Source of the DNA: Solimonas soli DSM 21787
Lineage (GTDB): Bacteria; Pseudomonadota; Gammaproteobacteria; Nevskiales; Nevskiaceae
Reading direction: 5' to 3'
NCBI RefSeq assembly: GCF_000474945.1
Contig: NZ_AXDW01000007.1
Location: forward strand, 248,001-312,000
DNA length: 64,000 nt
Shown: piece after piece, positions 29,152 through 40,758 of the stretch
How the letters are laid out: each line of letters begins with the position of its first letter
Position numbering within the stretch: the first letter of the stretch is position 1
The notes under the pieces: model-generated
Told to the model about the DNA's origin: nothing
Seen by the model: the letters and a program-made list of their open reading frames with translations, nothing else
The model's database searches: none
Program-made: the position numbers and the translations under genes

Positions 29152-29635
29152 GCGCGGCGTCGATGCGCAGCATCAGCAGTTCGGCGAGCTGGCTCTGGAT
29201 GAACTCGCGCAGGCGCTGCTCCTCGACTTCCTTGGCGAGCACCTGCTGCGGATCGAAGCTGTAGTCGCGGGTGGCGACCAGATCGCCCGGCGTCACCAGC
29301 GTGGTGGCGCCGCGAAACACTTCGTAGTGCACGCGCGTGACCAGGCGGAATTCGTTCGCCTTGCCGTCGGTGCCGATCGACAGCACCTCGCGCGTTTCCT
29401 CCAGCTTGGTCAGGCGGATCGTCGTGACCTTGCTGTCGGCCTGATTGATGACGGTCGCGCCGCGACGCTGCAGGATCGCGCGCAGCTGCGTCTCGACCGG
29501 CGGTTCCGTGACCGTGTACTGCATGACGGTGTCGACGTAGACCTTGCGCAGATCGTCGGACAGCGGCCGCCGGCCGGCGAGATGGAACCCGCAGGCCGTC
29601 AGCAGCAGCGGCAGTATCAGGAGGCAGGCGCGCAT
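29090..29635 (-). CDS. lptE: LPS-assembly lipoprotein LptE
   Basis: Outer-membrane lipoprotein that plugs the LptD barrel and helps place lipopolysaccharide on the cell surface; 181 aa. The leader MRACLLILPLLLTAC ends in a lipobox with Cys15, followed by GFHLAGRRPL, the LptE hallmark. It belongs downstream of leuS, the conserved leuS-lptE order. Here a palindromic element lies between them. The old leuS stop TGA is still one base from the lptE ATG, a relic of tight coupling. The C terminus overlaps the convergent GlcF-like gene. Confidence 0.93.
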   Translation of the reverse strand: MRACLLILPLLLTACGFHLAGRRPLSDDLRKVYVDTVMQYTVTEPPVETQLRAILQRRGATVINQADSKVTTIRLTKLEETREVLSIGTDGKANEFRLVTRVHYEVFRGATTLVTPGDLVATRDYSFDPQQVLAKEVEEQRLREFIQSQLAELLMLRIDAALTYHSATVVPAAPVDAEPAH

Positions 29636-29646
29636 GTCACACCATG

Positions 29647-32490
<2,844 letters not shown>

Positions 32491-32565
32491 TTATCAGCCG
32501 TTTGCCGGCGCTTCGGGGCGGCGTCAAAAACTTGACGACGGATCCCGTTCGGCGCGTATTGCGGA

Positions 32566-32580
32566 TGGCATGAACAATGC
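32566..32580 (+). promoter_or_regulatory. Possible sigma-54 promoter of the first pilin gene
   Basis: TGGCAT-GAACA-ATGC has the -24 GG (32567-32568) and -12 GC (32579-32580) ten bases apart, as RpoN requires. The -12 box has one mismatch to TTGC. It is about 39 bases before the pilin ATG. RpoN control of pilA is established in Pseudomonas; here it is inferred. Confidence 0.45.
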
Positions 32581-32618
32581 CCGTAACTGGGCTGTCACAG
32601 GTTCAGGGACCGACGAAA

Positions 32619-33053
32619 ATGGACAAGAGAAAAGCCGCCTACGGCTTCACGCTGATCGAGCTGATGATCGTGGTGGCGATCATCGGCATCCTAGCGGCGA
32701 TCGCCATTCCGGCGTATCAGGATTACGTTGTTCGTTCGCAGGTGTCGGAGGGATTGAGCCTGGCGACCGGTGCAAAGGCTGCGCTATGGGACTTCATTTC
32801 GGATCGCGGCACGATGCCGCCCTCGAATGCCAGCGCCGGGCTCGCGAGCCCTTCGTCGATCACGGGCAGCTATGTGCAATCCGTCAACGTGACCGGGGGC
32901 GACGTGACGATCACCTTCGGCAACAAGGCCAATGCCAGAATCAACGGCAAGACCTTGTTGCTCTCGGCGAGCACCACAGGAGGGAGCATCACCTGGGAAT
33001 GCACCGGCGGCGATCTCGACTCGAAGTACCGGCCGACGGTTTGCCGCCTGTGA
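32619..33053 (+). CDS. Type IVa major-pilin-like protein (first copy)
   Basis: A 144-aa prepilin. A short basic leader MDKRKAAYG is followed by [20 protein letters not shown], so PilD-type peptidase cuts after Gly9 and methylates Phe. Glu5 of the mature form is present. The globular part ends with a Cys pair (TWECTGG ... TVCRL), the D-loop disulfide. It is similar in length and layout to the second pilin downstream, so the two are paralogues. There is no ribosome site stronger than GGGAC upstream. The glycan genes downstream suggest a modified pilus. Confidence 0.93.
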   Translation: MDKRKAAYGFTLIELMIVVAIIGILAAIAIPAYQDYVVRSQVSEGLSLATGAKAALWDFISDRGTMPPSNASAGLASPSSITGSYVQSVNVTGGDVTITFGNKANARINGKTLLLSASTTGGSITWECTGGDLDSKYRPTVCRL

Positions 33054-33164
33054 GGTGACGCATTTTGTCACTCGATGACCCAAACGGCATGGCGATTTGT
33101 CACATCCGCCTGTGCATAAGCTTGCAAAAGCCCTTGCAGCGCCTGCCGTTGCGTTGGAGGCCCA

Positions 33165-33179
33165 TGGCATAAGCTTTGC
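33165..33179 (+). promoter_or_regulatory. Sigma-54 promoter of the second pilin gene
   Basis: TGGCAT-AAGCT-TTGC, with GG at 33166-33167 and GC at 33178-33179 separated by ten bases, is a close match to the RpoN consensus TGGCAC-N5-TTGC. It lies about 60 bases before the pilin ATG. A partial copy (GCATAAGCTTGC) lies at 33114-33125. Confidence 0.65.
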
Positions 33180-33240
33180 GGAAAGCTTGGCTACGCGGGG
33201 GACAACCCGGCGGGGGTATGAACCACTCATGGAGATCCAA

Positions 33241-33702
33241 ATGAAGAAAACGCAGCAGGGCTTTACGCTGATCGAACTGATGATCGTCGTCGCGATCATC
33301 GGCATCCTGGCAGCCATCGCCATCCCGGCCTATCAGGACTACACCATCCGCTCGCAGGTTTCGGAAGGTCTGTCGCTGGCGGACGGCTCGAAGACGGCGG
33401 TCGCCGAGTTCTATACCAACTACGGATATGCGCCAGCCTCTAACGCTTCGGCTGGCGTTGCCGGTGCGTCCAGCATCGGCGGTAATTACGTCGGCTCGGT
33501 CACCATCGGTACGAATGGCCTTATCACGGTGAAGTACGGCACGGACGGCAATAGTGCTTTCGGCAAGAAGGCTAATTCGAAGATCGTTGGTTCGACGCTC
33601 GCGCTGTCTCCGATTCCTAGCACGGGCAGCATCTCGTGGACTTGCAAGACCGGCACCACGAACGGCTTGGCTTCAAAGTACCTGCCGTCGTCCTGCCGCT
33701 AA
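33241..33702 (+). CDS. Type IVa major-pilin-like protein (second copy)
   Basis: A 153-aa prepilin with leader MKKTQQG and the mature start [20 protein letters not shown], identical over the N-terminal helix to the first pilin. The body diverges ([19 protein letters not shown]) and the C-terminal disulfide loop is TCKTGTTNG ... SSCR. GGAG at 33231-33234 sits six bases before the ATG. A sigma-54 box lies upstream and a strong terminator follows, so this gene is its own transcript. Which of the two is the major pilin cannot be told. Confidence 0.95.
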   Translation: MKKTQQGFTLIELMIVVAIIGILAAIAIPAYQDYTIRSQVSEGLSLADGSKTAVAEFYTNYGYAPASNASAGVAGASSIGGNYVGSVTIGTNGLITVKYGTDGNSAFGKKANSKIVGSTLALSPIPSTGSISWTCKTGTTNGLASKYLPSSCR

Positions 33703-33721
33703 GTCTCCGCAGTTCAGCTGC

Positions 33722-33753
33722 AAGAAGGGCCGCCTCGTGCGGCCCTTCTTTTT
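33722..33753 (+). terminator. Rho-independent terminator after the second pilin
   Basis: Inverted repeat AAGAAGGGCCGC-CTCGT-GCGGCCCTTCTT followed by TTT, 20 bases after the pilin stop. It separates pilin expression from the glycan genes. Confidence 0.9.
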
Positions 33754-33808
33754 AGTATCGATCAATCCAATCCGACCACGAGTTCGCAACTTGGCCCTTC
33801 GAAAAATC

Positions 33809-35827
33809 GTGCTGGATCGGGTTTTGACACCGTACATCGCATTTGTGGTGATCGCAGGCCTTGGCTGGATCGCCTACGCTCCCGGCCTGCACGGCGCGTT
33901 CCTGTTCGACGACTTCGCCAACTTGCCTGCCATCGGCGCTACCGGCCGCATCGACAACTGGCCGGCGTTCTGGCGCTACACCACCTCGGGAACCGCCGAT
34001 CCAACGGGGCGGCCTCTCGCCATGCTGAGCTTTCTCCTTGACGCAAGGGACTGGCCGGCCGACCCCTATCTCTTCAAACGCACGAATCTCGTCCTGCACC
34101 TCCTGAACGGATTTCTTCTCTGGCAACTGCTGAGACGACTAGGCCATTTGCTCGCGCCCGCGTCGGCCCTCGTTTCACGTGTCGAAGGCGCGGCGCTCAT
34201 CGGTTCGGCACTATGGCTGCTGCATCCGCTCCTGGTTTCGACGACGCTGTATATCGTGCAGCGCGAGGCCATGCTGCCGGCGACCTTCGCACTGCTCGGC
34301 CTGCTTGCGTGGCTGCGCGGCCGAGCCTTGTTGGTGTCCGGTCGGGCAGCGCACGGCGCTATCTGGATGCTTGCCGGCATCACGGCCGGAACCTTGCTCG
34401 GCACCCTGAGCAAGGCCAACGGTGTCCTGTTGCCGATTTACGTACTGTTGCTCGAAAGCGTGCTGCTCCGCGACGCTGCGCCATTGCCGGCCACGGCGAA
34501 GAGGCGCTACTACGGGATACTGGCCGTGCTCGCCGGCCTGCCCTCGCTCGCCGTCTTCCTCTATCTCGGATGGGAAGGCTGGCACGGCATCGCTTATGGC
34601 ATCGATCGTCCATGGACCTTGAGCCAGCGCCTGCTGACCGAGCCGGGCGTCATCCTCGATTACCTGCGACTGCTGTGGCTACCCCATCCCTTCACTGCCG
34701 GGCTGTTCAACGATCAAGTGCGCGCCGCCCAGGGCTTCTGGTCGCCACCCTCTACGGGTGTGGCCATTATCGCGCTGCTTGCTCTGATGGCACTTGCCGT
34801 CTTCATCCGTCGCCGCGCACCGATCGTTTCCCTCGCCTTGCTGTTCTTCCTGGCTGGGCATCTCGTCGAGTCGACGACCATCGCCTTGGAGCTTTACTTC
34901 GAACACCGCAACTACGTGCCGGCACTGCTGATGTTCTGGCCGCTCGCGTGGTGGCTGGCAGGACTCGATCTGCGAAGCCCTTCGCACGCGGCCTGCGGCG
35001 GCTGGCGAGTGCCACGTCTTGCGCTGACGGCGATCGTGCTGGCCGGATTGTTCACCATGACACGTCAAAACGCCGGCCTCTGGGGTAATGTGCGGGATCA
35101 GGCGGTACTGTGGGCAGAATTGAATCCGGACTCGCCCAGGGCACAAGCCTACGCCGCGCAGACGGAGATCAACTCCGGTCATCCCGAGCGTGCCGAGATG
35201 CGACTGCGCCGTGCCATCGCGGTGCATCCGGATGAAACGCAACTCGCGCTGAATCTCGTGGCCGCTCAATGCGCGATGGGTGCCGTCACGGCACAAGCAT
35301 TGCACGATGCGGAAACATCGCTGCGTACCGCACGCGAGGGTGGTGTATTGTTGGCCGGTTGGTTCGAGCGCGCGTTCAACATGAGTGACGGCCGCCGCTG
35401 CGCCGGTTTAGACCTTGCGGCCGCGGAGCGCTTGCTCGACGCCGCCTTCGCGAACCCGAACAATGCCCGAAGAGGCAGGATGCAGGATCTCTTCTATCTG
35501 AGAGGTCTCGTCGCACTCAAGCGGCAGGATGGAGCAGGGGCGCTGCAGGCACTCGTGCAATCGATCGACCATCAGCCCCGGCCCGGCGCCGCGCTGAGCT
35601 ATGCGGCGCTCCTCGGTTCGCACGGTTACCCGCGCGAAGGCATCGCGCTTCTGGATCATTACGAAGCCATCAAACGCCACGGAGGCGGTGCCGGCTTGAA
35701 CATGGCCGCCGTGAACGCGTGGGTGTTCGCTCGACAGGGCTATTGGACGCATGAATTCGGTCATCTGCGAAGCGTCCTGATGGACGATGTCCGAGATTTG
35801 AATGACAAGGCCGGGACGTCGCCATGA
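33809..35827 (+). CDS. TMTC-like polytopic membrane protein, putative GT-C glycosyltransferase with TPR-like tail (A)
   Basis: A protein of about 672 aa. An acidic pair in the first extracytoplasmic loop (AFLFDDFANLP) is the mark of GT-C glycosyltransferases, which use lipid-linked sugars at the periplasmic face. TMTC-type motifs follow: TNLVLHLLNGFLLW, ALWLLHPLLVSTTLYIVQREAML and FFLAGHLVESTTIALELYFEHRNYVPAL. About ten membrane segments precede a TPR-like alpha-helical C-terminal 230 residues. No ATG fits: GTG 33809 gives a leader as long as the paralogue's, while TTG 33791 is an alternative. Being next to pilins, it is a candidate pilin glycosyltransferase (inference). Confidence 0.75.
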   Translation: MLDRVLTPYIAFVVIAGLGWIAYAPGLHGAFLFDDFANLPAIGATGRIDNWPAFWRYTTSGTADPTGRPLAMLSFLLDARDWPADPYLFKRTNLVLHLLNGFLLWQLLRRLGHLLAPASALVSRVEGAALIGSALWLLHPLLVSTTLYIVQREAMLPATFALLGLLAWLRGRALLVSGRAAHGAIWMLAGITAGTLLGTLSKANGVLLPIYVLLLESVLLRDAAPLPATAKRRYYGILAVLAGLPSLAVFLYLGWEGWHGIAYGIDRPWTLSQRLLTEPGVILDYLRLLWLPHPFTAGLFNDQVRAAQGFWSPPSTGVAIIALLALMALAVFIRRRAPIVSLALLFFLAGHLVESTTIALELYFEHRNYVPALLMFWPLAWWLAGLDLRSPSHAACGGWRVPRLALTAIVLAGLFTMTRQNAGLWGNVRDQAVLWAELNPDSPRAQAYAAQTEINSGHPERAEMRLRRAIAVHPDETQLALNLVAAQCAMGAVTAQALHDAETSLRTAREGGVLLAGWFERAFNMSDGRRCAGLDLAAAERLLDAAFANPNNARRGRMQDLFYLRGLVALKRQDGAGALQALVQSIDHQPRPGAALSYAALLGSHGYPREGIALLDHYEAIKRHGGGAGLNMAAVNAWVFARQGYWTHEFGHLRSVLMDDVRDLNDKAGTSP

Positions 35828-37719
35828 ACGCAAGAGCGAATGGCGCAAGGTTCATGTTGCTCGCGATGCTCGTGACCGTGGCCATCTACTGGTCTGGCCT
35901 CTACGGCGGATTTCTGTTCGACGACTATCCGAACATCATCGAAAACACCGCCGTCCAGCCGGAACGGCTCGGCGCCGCCGAGTTGGTACGCGCCGCGCTC
36001 TCCTCGCCCGCCAGTGAATTCAGGCGCCCGCTTGCGTCGCTGAGCTTTGCGATCAACTATCTGACGGGCGGCCTTGATCCGTTCTGGATGAAGCTGACGA
36101 ATCTACTCATTCACCTCGTCAACGGCATTTTGTTCTACCGTCTGTCGCAGCGGTTGCTGTCGCGCTGCGGCACACGAGATGCTGGCCGTGTTGCCGCCTT
36201 GATTGCCGCGAGCTGGCTCGTGCTGCCGATCAATCTTACAGCGGTGCTGTATGTCGTGCAGCGCATGGAGAGTTTGGCCAATCTTTTTGTGTTGCTAGGC
36301 CTCATCGGCTATGTGGCTGGTCGCGAACAGATGCTACGTGACAAGCGCGCTGGCGGGTTCCTGCTCAGCGTCTTCAGCGTGATTGCCGGCACCTTGTTAG
36401 GGCTAACCGCCAAGGAAACGGCAATTCTGCTGCCCCTGTACGCAGCGCTGATCGAATGCTTCGTCTATGGCTTTCGCGGCGCAAACGGTCGGCACGATGC
36501 GCGCCTGTCCGTATTGTTCACACTGATACTCGCCCTTCCCTTCGCGCTTGGCTTCGCATGGCAATTGCGCATTGTCTTGAATCCGGCGGCGTGGGCGTCG
36601 CGCCCCTTCACACTTGACGAGCGCTTGTTGAGCGAAGCACGCATCGTCGTCGATTACATTGGCTGGACACTGCTGCCCATGCCAGGAGCGCTGTCGTTCT
36701 ATCACGACGACTTCGTCATTTCGCGCGGCGTGTTGCAGCCATGGACGACTGCAGCAAGTCTCGTCGCGCTCCTGGCACTGTCCGCCGGCTGCGTCGCCAT
36801 GCGCAAGCGCTGGCCGCTCGCCGCACTGGGTATCGCCCTGTATCTCGGCGCGCATACGTTGACGGCGACCATCCTGCCCCTCGAACTCATCTACGAGCAC
36901 CGGAATTACTTCGCAAGCTTCGGTCTGCTGCTCACCCTAGTCCCGCTCCTCATGGCAGGCGGGCCGATGTCCGTCGCCCGGCGCGCGCTGCTATCCGGTC
37001 TGCTGCTGCTGTGGACGATGCTGACCGCCATCACGGCCTACGCCTGGGGCGAACCCCTCCGCCTCGCCAGGGAATACGCCGCGCGCGCCCCCGATTCGCC
37101 GCGCGCGCAGTACGACCTGGGCCGTACCTACGTCGTCCTGTCGCAATATCAGTCGGACTCCCCCTTCGCTGCGCTGGCCTATGAGCCGCTGGAACGAGCC
37201 GCCGCGCTGCCCGGCTCGACCAGCCTGCCGGAGCAGGCGCTGATCATGATGAATGCGCGCATGGGCCGGCCTATCGACGAGCGCTGGTGGGACAGCCTGT
37301 CGGCGAAACTGGCGGCAAGAACGCCCGGAGCTCAGGACGACAGCGCCATGGGGGCGCTTACGAAATGTGCCCGCGAAGGGCTTTGTGCCTTGCCGCCGCA
37401 AAGGATGGTGGATGCTTTTCTCGCCGCCCTCTCGCACGGTCAACCCAGCGCTCGTATGCTGTCCGCCTATGGGGACTATGCTTGGAATATCCTTGACGAC
37501 CGGCGGCTGGCTGAGCAGCTGGCGCGGGACGCCGTCGCTGCTGCGCCGCGGGAAACTATTTATCGTATTACTCTGATTCGCATGCTCCTCGCGCAAGGCA
37601 AAGTCGACGAAAGCCGAGAGCAGCTAGACGCCCTTGAGGCCTTGAATACACAGGGACGTCTCGATCGCGACATCATCGAATTGCAAAGCCTTTTCCCCGC
37701 CGATGCACATGCTGGCTGA
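35824..37719 (+). CDS. TMTC-like polytopic membrane protein, putative GT-C glycosyltransferase (B)
   Basis: A 631-aa paralogue of the preceding protein. It has the same acidic loop (GGFLFDDYPNIIENTAVQP), TNLLIHLVNGILFYRL, ASWLVLPINLTAVLYVVQRMESL and ILPLELIYEHRNYFASFG. The C-terminal part is alpha-helical and may hold degenerate TPRs. The ATG overlaps the stop of gene A (ATGA), so both are made together. Two tandem copies suggest two acceptors or two sugars. No function has been demonstrated for this bacterial family to my knowledge, and the GT-C assignment rests on motifs. Confidence 0.78.
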   Translation: MNARANGARFMLLAMLVTVAIYWSGLYGGFLFDDYPNIIENTAVQPERLGAAELVRAALSSPASEFRRPLASLSFAINYLTGGLDPFWMKLTNLLIHLVNGILFYRLSQRLLSRCGTRDAGRVAALIAASWLVLPINLTAVLYVVQRMESLANLFVLLGLIGYVAGREQMLRDKRAGGFLLSVFSVIAGTLLGLTAKETAILLPLYAALIECFVYGFRGANGRHDARLSVLFTLILALPFALGFAWQLRIVLNPAAWASRPFTLDERLLSEARIVVDYIGWTLLPMPGALSFYHDDFVISRGVLQPWTTAASLVALLALSAGCVAMRKRWPLAALGIALYLGAHTLTATILPLELIYEHRNYFASFGLLLTLVPLLMAGGPMSVARRALLSGLLLLWTMLTAITAYAWGEPLRLAREYAARAPDSPRAQYDLGRTYVVLSQYQSDSPFAALAYEPLERAAALPGSTSLPEQALIMMNARMGRPIDERWWDSLSAKLAARTPGAQDDSAMGALTKCAREGLCALPPQRMVDAFLAALSHGQPSARMLSAYGDYAWNILDDRRLAEQLARDAVAAAPRETIYRITLIRMLLAQGKVDESREQLDALEALNTQGRLDRDIIELQSLFPADAHAG

Positions 37720-39454
37720 TCTGCGAAAAATCGGTGCCATCTTCACGCCTGCGGAACGCGCGCGCGCGAAGTGGATGCTGCTACTGATTATCCTGATGGC
37801 AATGGTCGAGACCGCCGGCGTGCTGTCCCTGGCGCCGTTTCTCTCGGTCTTAAGCAGGCCCGGCATCATCGTCGAGAACCCATGGCTTCATGCCGTTTAC
37901 GAGCGCTTCCGGTTCGGGAGTGCTCGCGAGTTCATCGTCGCGCTGGGTTTCGCCTCCATCGCGATGGTCATCGCGTCGTCGCTATTCAAGCTCGTGACAC
38001 AGCACGTACTGAATCGCTTCATCCATCTAGCCCGGCATTCGATCAGCGTACGCCTTCTGAGCCGCTATCTGAATCAGCCCTACGAGTTCTTCCTGGCCCG
38101 CAATTCGGCGGAACTGAGCAAGAATATCCTTTCCGAAGTCGACGGCCTGCTTTTCAATCTCGTCCAGCCGCTCGCGCAAACCGTGGCGCAAGGCGCCGTG
38201 GTTCTGGCAATGGCGCTTGTGATCGTGCTCTACGATCCATGGATCGCCTTCGGCATCCTTGCCGTCATAGGCCTCATGTATGCCGCCATCTACGGGATCG
38301 TACGAAAGAAGCTTGGCCAGATCGGCGGCGAAATCGTCGAAGCCAATGCGGAGCGCTATAAAGCCTGCAACGAGGCCCTGGGCGGCATCAAGGATGTGAA
38401 GATCACCCACGCGACGTCGGCATATTTGACAAAGTTCGATGGATCGGCGCGACTGTTCTCCCGCCACCTCGCCGCCAATGAAACGCTCGGTCAAGTGCCG
38501 CAGTACCTCGTCGAAGCCGTTGGCTACGCGGGGCTCATTGTCATCGCCTTAATCTTGCTGGTCCGAACGGATGACGCTGCTCACGTTATGCCAGCCCTGG
38601 GCCTGTATGGTTTCGCCGCGTATCGCATGCTGCCGGCAGCGCAGATCATTTACCGCGGCTTTGCTCGATTGAAGTTCTCTTCCGTAGCACTCGACACTGT
38701 GCACCGTGATCTCACGCTACCAGTGGAGTCATTCAAGCCCCCCCCCATCGCGCTCGCGCTGCGGCAGGAAATTCGATTGGACCGCATTAGCTATGCATAC
38801 CCTTCCGCACCTGACTCGCCAATCCTTGACAACTTCAGCCTTGTAATTCGAGCCAACACGTGCGTCGGCATCGTTGGCGAAAGTGGCGCGGGCAAGAGCA
38901 CGCTGATGGACATTTTACTTGGCCTGCTTCATCCACAAGCAGGCACTCTACGCATAGACGGCTCGCCTCTCACTTCTGCCACTGTCGGCAACTGGCAACG
39001 AACTATCGGATACATACCGCAGCATATTTATCTCTCGGACGCGACTGTGGCTGAGAACATTGCGTTTGGCGTGCCTAAGGAAAAAATCGACATTGATGCG
39101 GTCGAGCGAGCGGCTAAGGTCGCGCAAATTCATAACTTCATCGTTAATGAGCTTAGTGACGGTTATAAGACCGAAATTGGGGAGCGCGGCATCCGCCTTT
39201 CCGGAGGCCAGCGACAGCGCATTGGTATCGCTCGTGCGCTGTATCGTGATCCAGCCGTACTATTGATGGATGAGGCGACTAGCGCATTGGACGCGCAGAC
39301 TGAAGAAGCCTTGAACGAAGCTATACGCAACCTATCGGGGCGCAAAACGATTGTCATCGTTGCCCATAAGGAGACTTCTCTACAGCTTTGCCAAAAAATA
39401 ATCTCAATATCTCAACGCCAATTCGACTCTTCAGAAAAGAACAGTTCGAATTAG
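37703..39454 (+). CDS. ABC exporter, PglK-like lipid-linked oligosaccharide flippase candidate
   Basis: A 583-aa half transporter with an N-terminal six-helix membrane domain and a C-terminal ATPase: Walker A GESGAGKST, signature LSGGQRQRIGIARAL, Walker B VLLMDEATSALD and H-loop VIVAHKE. Length and layout match Campylobacter PglK, which flips undecaprenyl-linked glycans. It overlaps gene B by 17 bp. Together with the neighbouring glycosyltransferases this supports export of a glycan, but lipid or peptide export cannot be excluded from sequence. The second half is AT-richer than the flanks. Confidence 0.88.
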   Translation: MHMLADLRKIGAIFTPAERARAKWMLLLIILMAMVETAGVLSLAPFLSVLSRPGIIVENPWLHAVYERFRFGSAREFIVALGFASIAMVIASSLFKLVTQHVLNRFIHLARHSISVRLLSRYLNQPYEFFLARNSAELSKNILSEVDGLLFNLVQPLAQTVAQGAVVLAMALVIVLYDPWIAFGILAVIGLMYAAIYGIVRKKLGQIGGEIVEANAERYKACNEALGGIKDVKITHATSAYLTKFDGSARLFSRHLAANETLGQVPQYLVEAVGYAGLIVIALILLVRTDDAAHVMPALGLYGFAAYRMLPAAQIIYRGFARLKFSSVALDTVHRDLTLPVESFKPPPIALALRQEIRLDRISYAYPSAPDSPILDNFSLVIRANTCVGIVGESGAGKSTLMDILLGLLHPQAGTLRIDGSPLTSATVGNWQRTIGYIPQHIYLSDATVAENIAFGVPKEKIDIDAVERAAKVAQIHNFIVNELSDGYKTEIGERGIRLSGGQRQRIGIARALYRDPAVLLMDEATSALDAQTEEALNEAIRNLSGRKTIVIVAHKETSLQLCQKIISISQRQFDSSEKNSSN

Positions 39455-39477
39455 GCTGGATTTAACTTCCAATAGCC

Positions 39478-40752
39478 GTGCTGAAGAATCTTATAAAGAA
39501 GCTAAACCAGTGGAGCGCGTACTGGCTTCCTACCGTCATAATCGGTTTGTTTGCCATTGCACTTTGGAGGCTCATGCCCAAGAAGCGAACATTGCCGGAG
39601 CAATCGCGCATTCTCGTCCTAATGATCGAGCATTTGGGCGACATTGTGGTAAGCACGCCTTTCCTGAAAGCCTTACGCGAAACTGAAACGGCTGCCAAGA
39701 TAACCGTCGTCGTTTCGAAGGGCCCGGCGCAATTCTTGGAGCATTGTCCATATATCGATCATTTGATTATCGCTGAACCTGCAACGGGTTGGCTGAGTCG
39801 GCTCGCGCGCGCGTTTGTAATTGCACGCCGCTTGCGCCCGTTGACCGTCGCGACGGCCATTGTGCCGAAAGACGCTCCAAACTATGACTTCAATGAACTC
39901 ATTTGCCTCCTTTCGGGCGCGCAAACACGTATCTCTCGAGTTCGCCCTCAGCCCATCTATCGCATTAAACCTCTGAAGTTTTTCCCTTTTTACACCAAAA
40001 TTGTTGTGCATCATGAGGTACGCCATGAGGCCGAGCATAGACTTGAACTCATTCAAAATAGCGCAGGCTTCGACACGCATGAAGCTGTGCTCAGCGCATG
40101 GCTAACTTCAGAGGATTTTGATTTCGCCAACAGATTCATTTCCCAGAATGCAATTAGTAAGTCAGCGCCCCTTATCGCCATCGGCATCGGCGCCTCGGCG
40201 GCTGGCCGCCAATGGCCCCTTGAAAACTACGCTCAGGTAATCGAAACGCTCGGAAAAGAATTCGGCGTCGGCGTCGTTTTGATCATTGGCCCTTCCGAGC
40301 TTCATCTTGCACAGCGAATGGCAATGCTCACGCGGCATCCTATCCATTTTACGCCTCATGCTAGTGTACGTCAGAGTACGGCTTTAATCGGTAAGAGCTC
40401 TCTTTTCATCGGCAACGACAGTGGTCCAATGCATTTGGCAGCATCTGTTGGCACGCCAATCATAGAGATTTCAGGGCATTCGATGGGCGCGTCCGCGTGG
40501 AGTATCAACAGTCCTGAGCGATTTGGTCCTCTCGGTGTTACCCACAAAATTCTGCGGCCTGCCAGAGTAAGCACGAAATGCAGTAATGGGTGCGTTTATG
40601 GGCATGAACCTCACTGCATTAAGAGAATAGATCCAAGTCTGGTCGTTGAAGCGGCAAGAGAGTTGCTTTCCAACCGCATAAAACAGAATTCACGCCGCCA
40701 GCACACCCACAAAACACACTTTTCCCCGCTCATTGCAACACAGAGCAAGTGA
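39478..40752 (+). CDS. Glycosyltransferase family 9 (heptosyltransferase-like)
   Basis: A 424-aa GT-B enzyme of the WaaC/WaaF family. MIEHLGDIVVSTPFLKAL is the N-terminal GDxxxxTP block. GIGASAAGRQWPLENYAQVI and FIGNDSGPMHLAASVGTP are the C-terminal donor-binding blocks. An unusual hydrophobic segment (YWLPTVIIGLFAIALW) at residues 15-30 may anchor it to the membrane. The start is a GTG. The DNA is clearly more AT-rich than the rest of the window, and the codon use also differs, which suggests acquisition. The sugar is unknown. Confidence 0.88.
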   Translation: MLKNLIKKLNQWSAYWLPTVIIGLFAIALWRLMPKKRTLPEQSRILVLMIEHLGDIVVSTPFLKALRETETAAKITVVVSKGPAQFLEHCPYIDHLIIAEPATGWLSRLARAFVIARRLRPLTVATAIVPKDAPNYDFNELICLLSGAQTRISRVRPQPIYRIKPLKFFPFYTKIVVHHEVRHEAEHRLELIQNSAGFDTHEAVLSAWLTSEDFDFANRFISQNAISKSAPLIAIGIGASAAGRQWPLENYAQVIETLGKEFGVGVVLIIGPSELHLAQRMAMLTRHPIHFTPHASVRQSTALIGKSSLFIGNDSGPMHLAASVGTPIIEISGHSMGASAWSINSPERFGPLGVTHKILRPARVSTKCSNGCVYGHEPHCIKRIDPSLVVEAARELLSNRIKQNSRRQHTHKTHFSPLIATQSK

Positions 40753-40758
40753 GTCCTT

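Noticed and set aside
33554-33808. 5' extension of the first TMTC-like frame into the pilin gene
   Set aside because: The frame runs back through the terminator and the second pilin, which is a clear gene in another frame.
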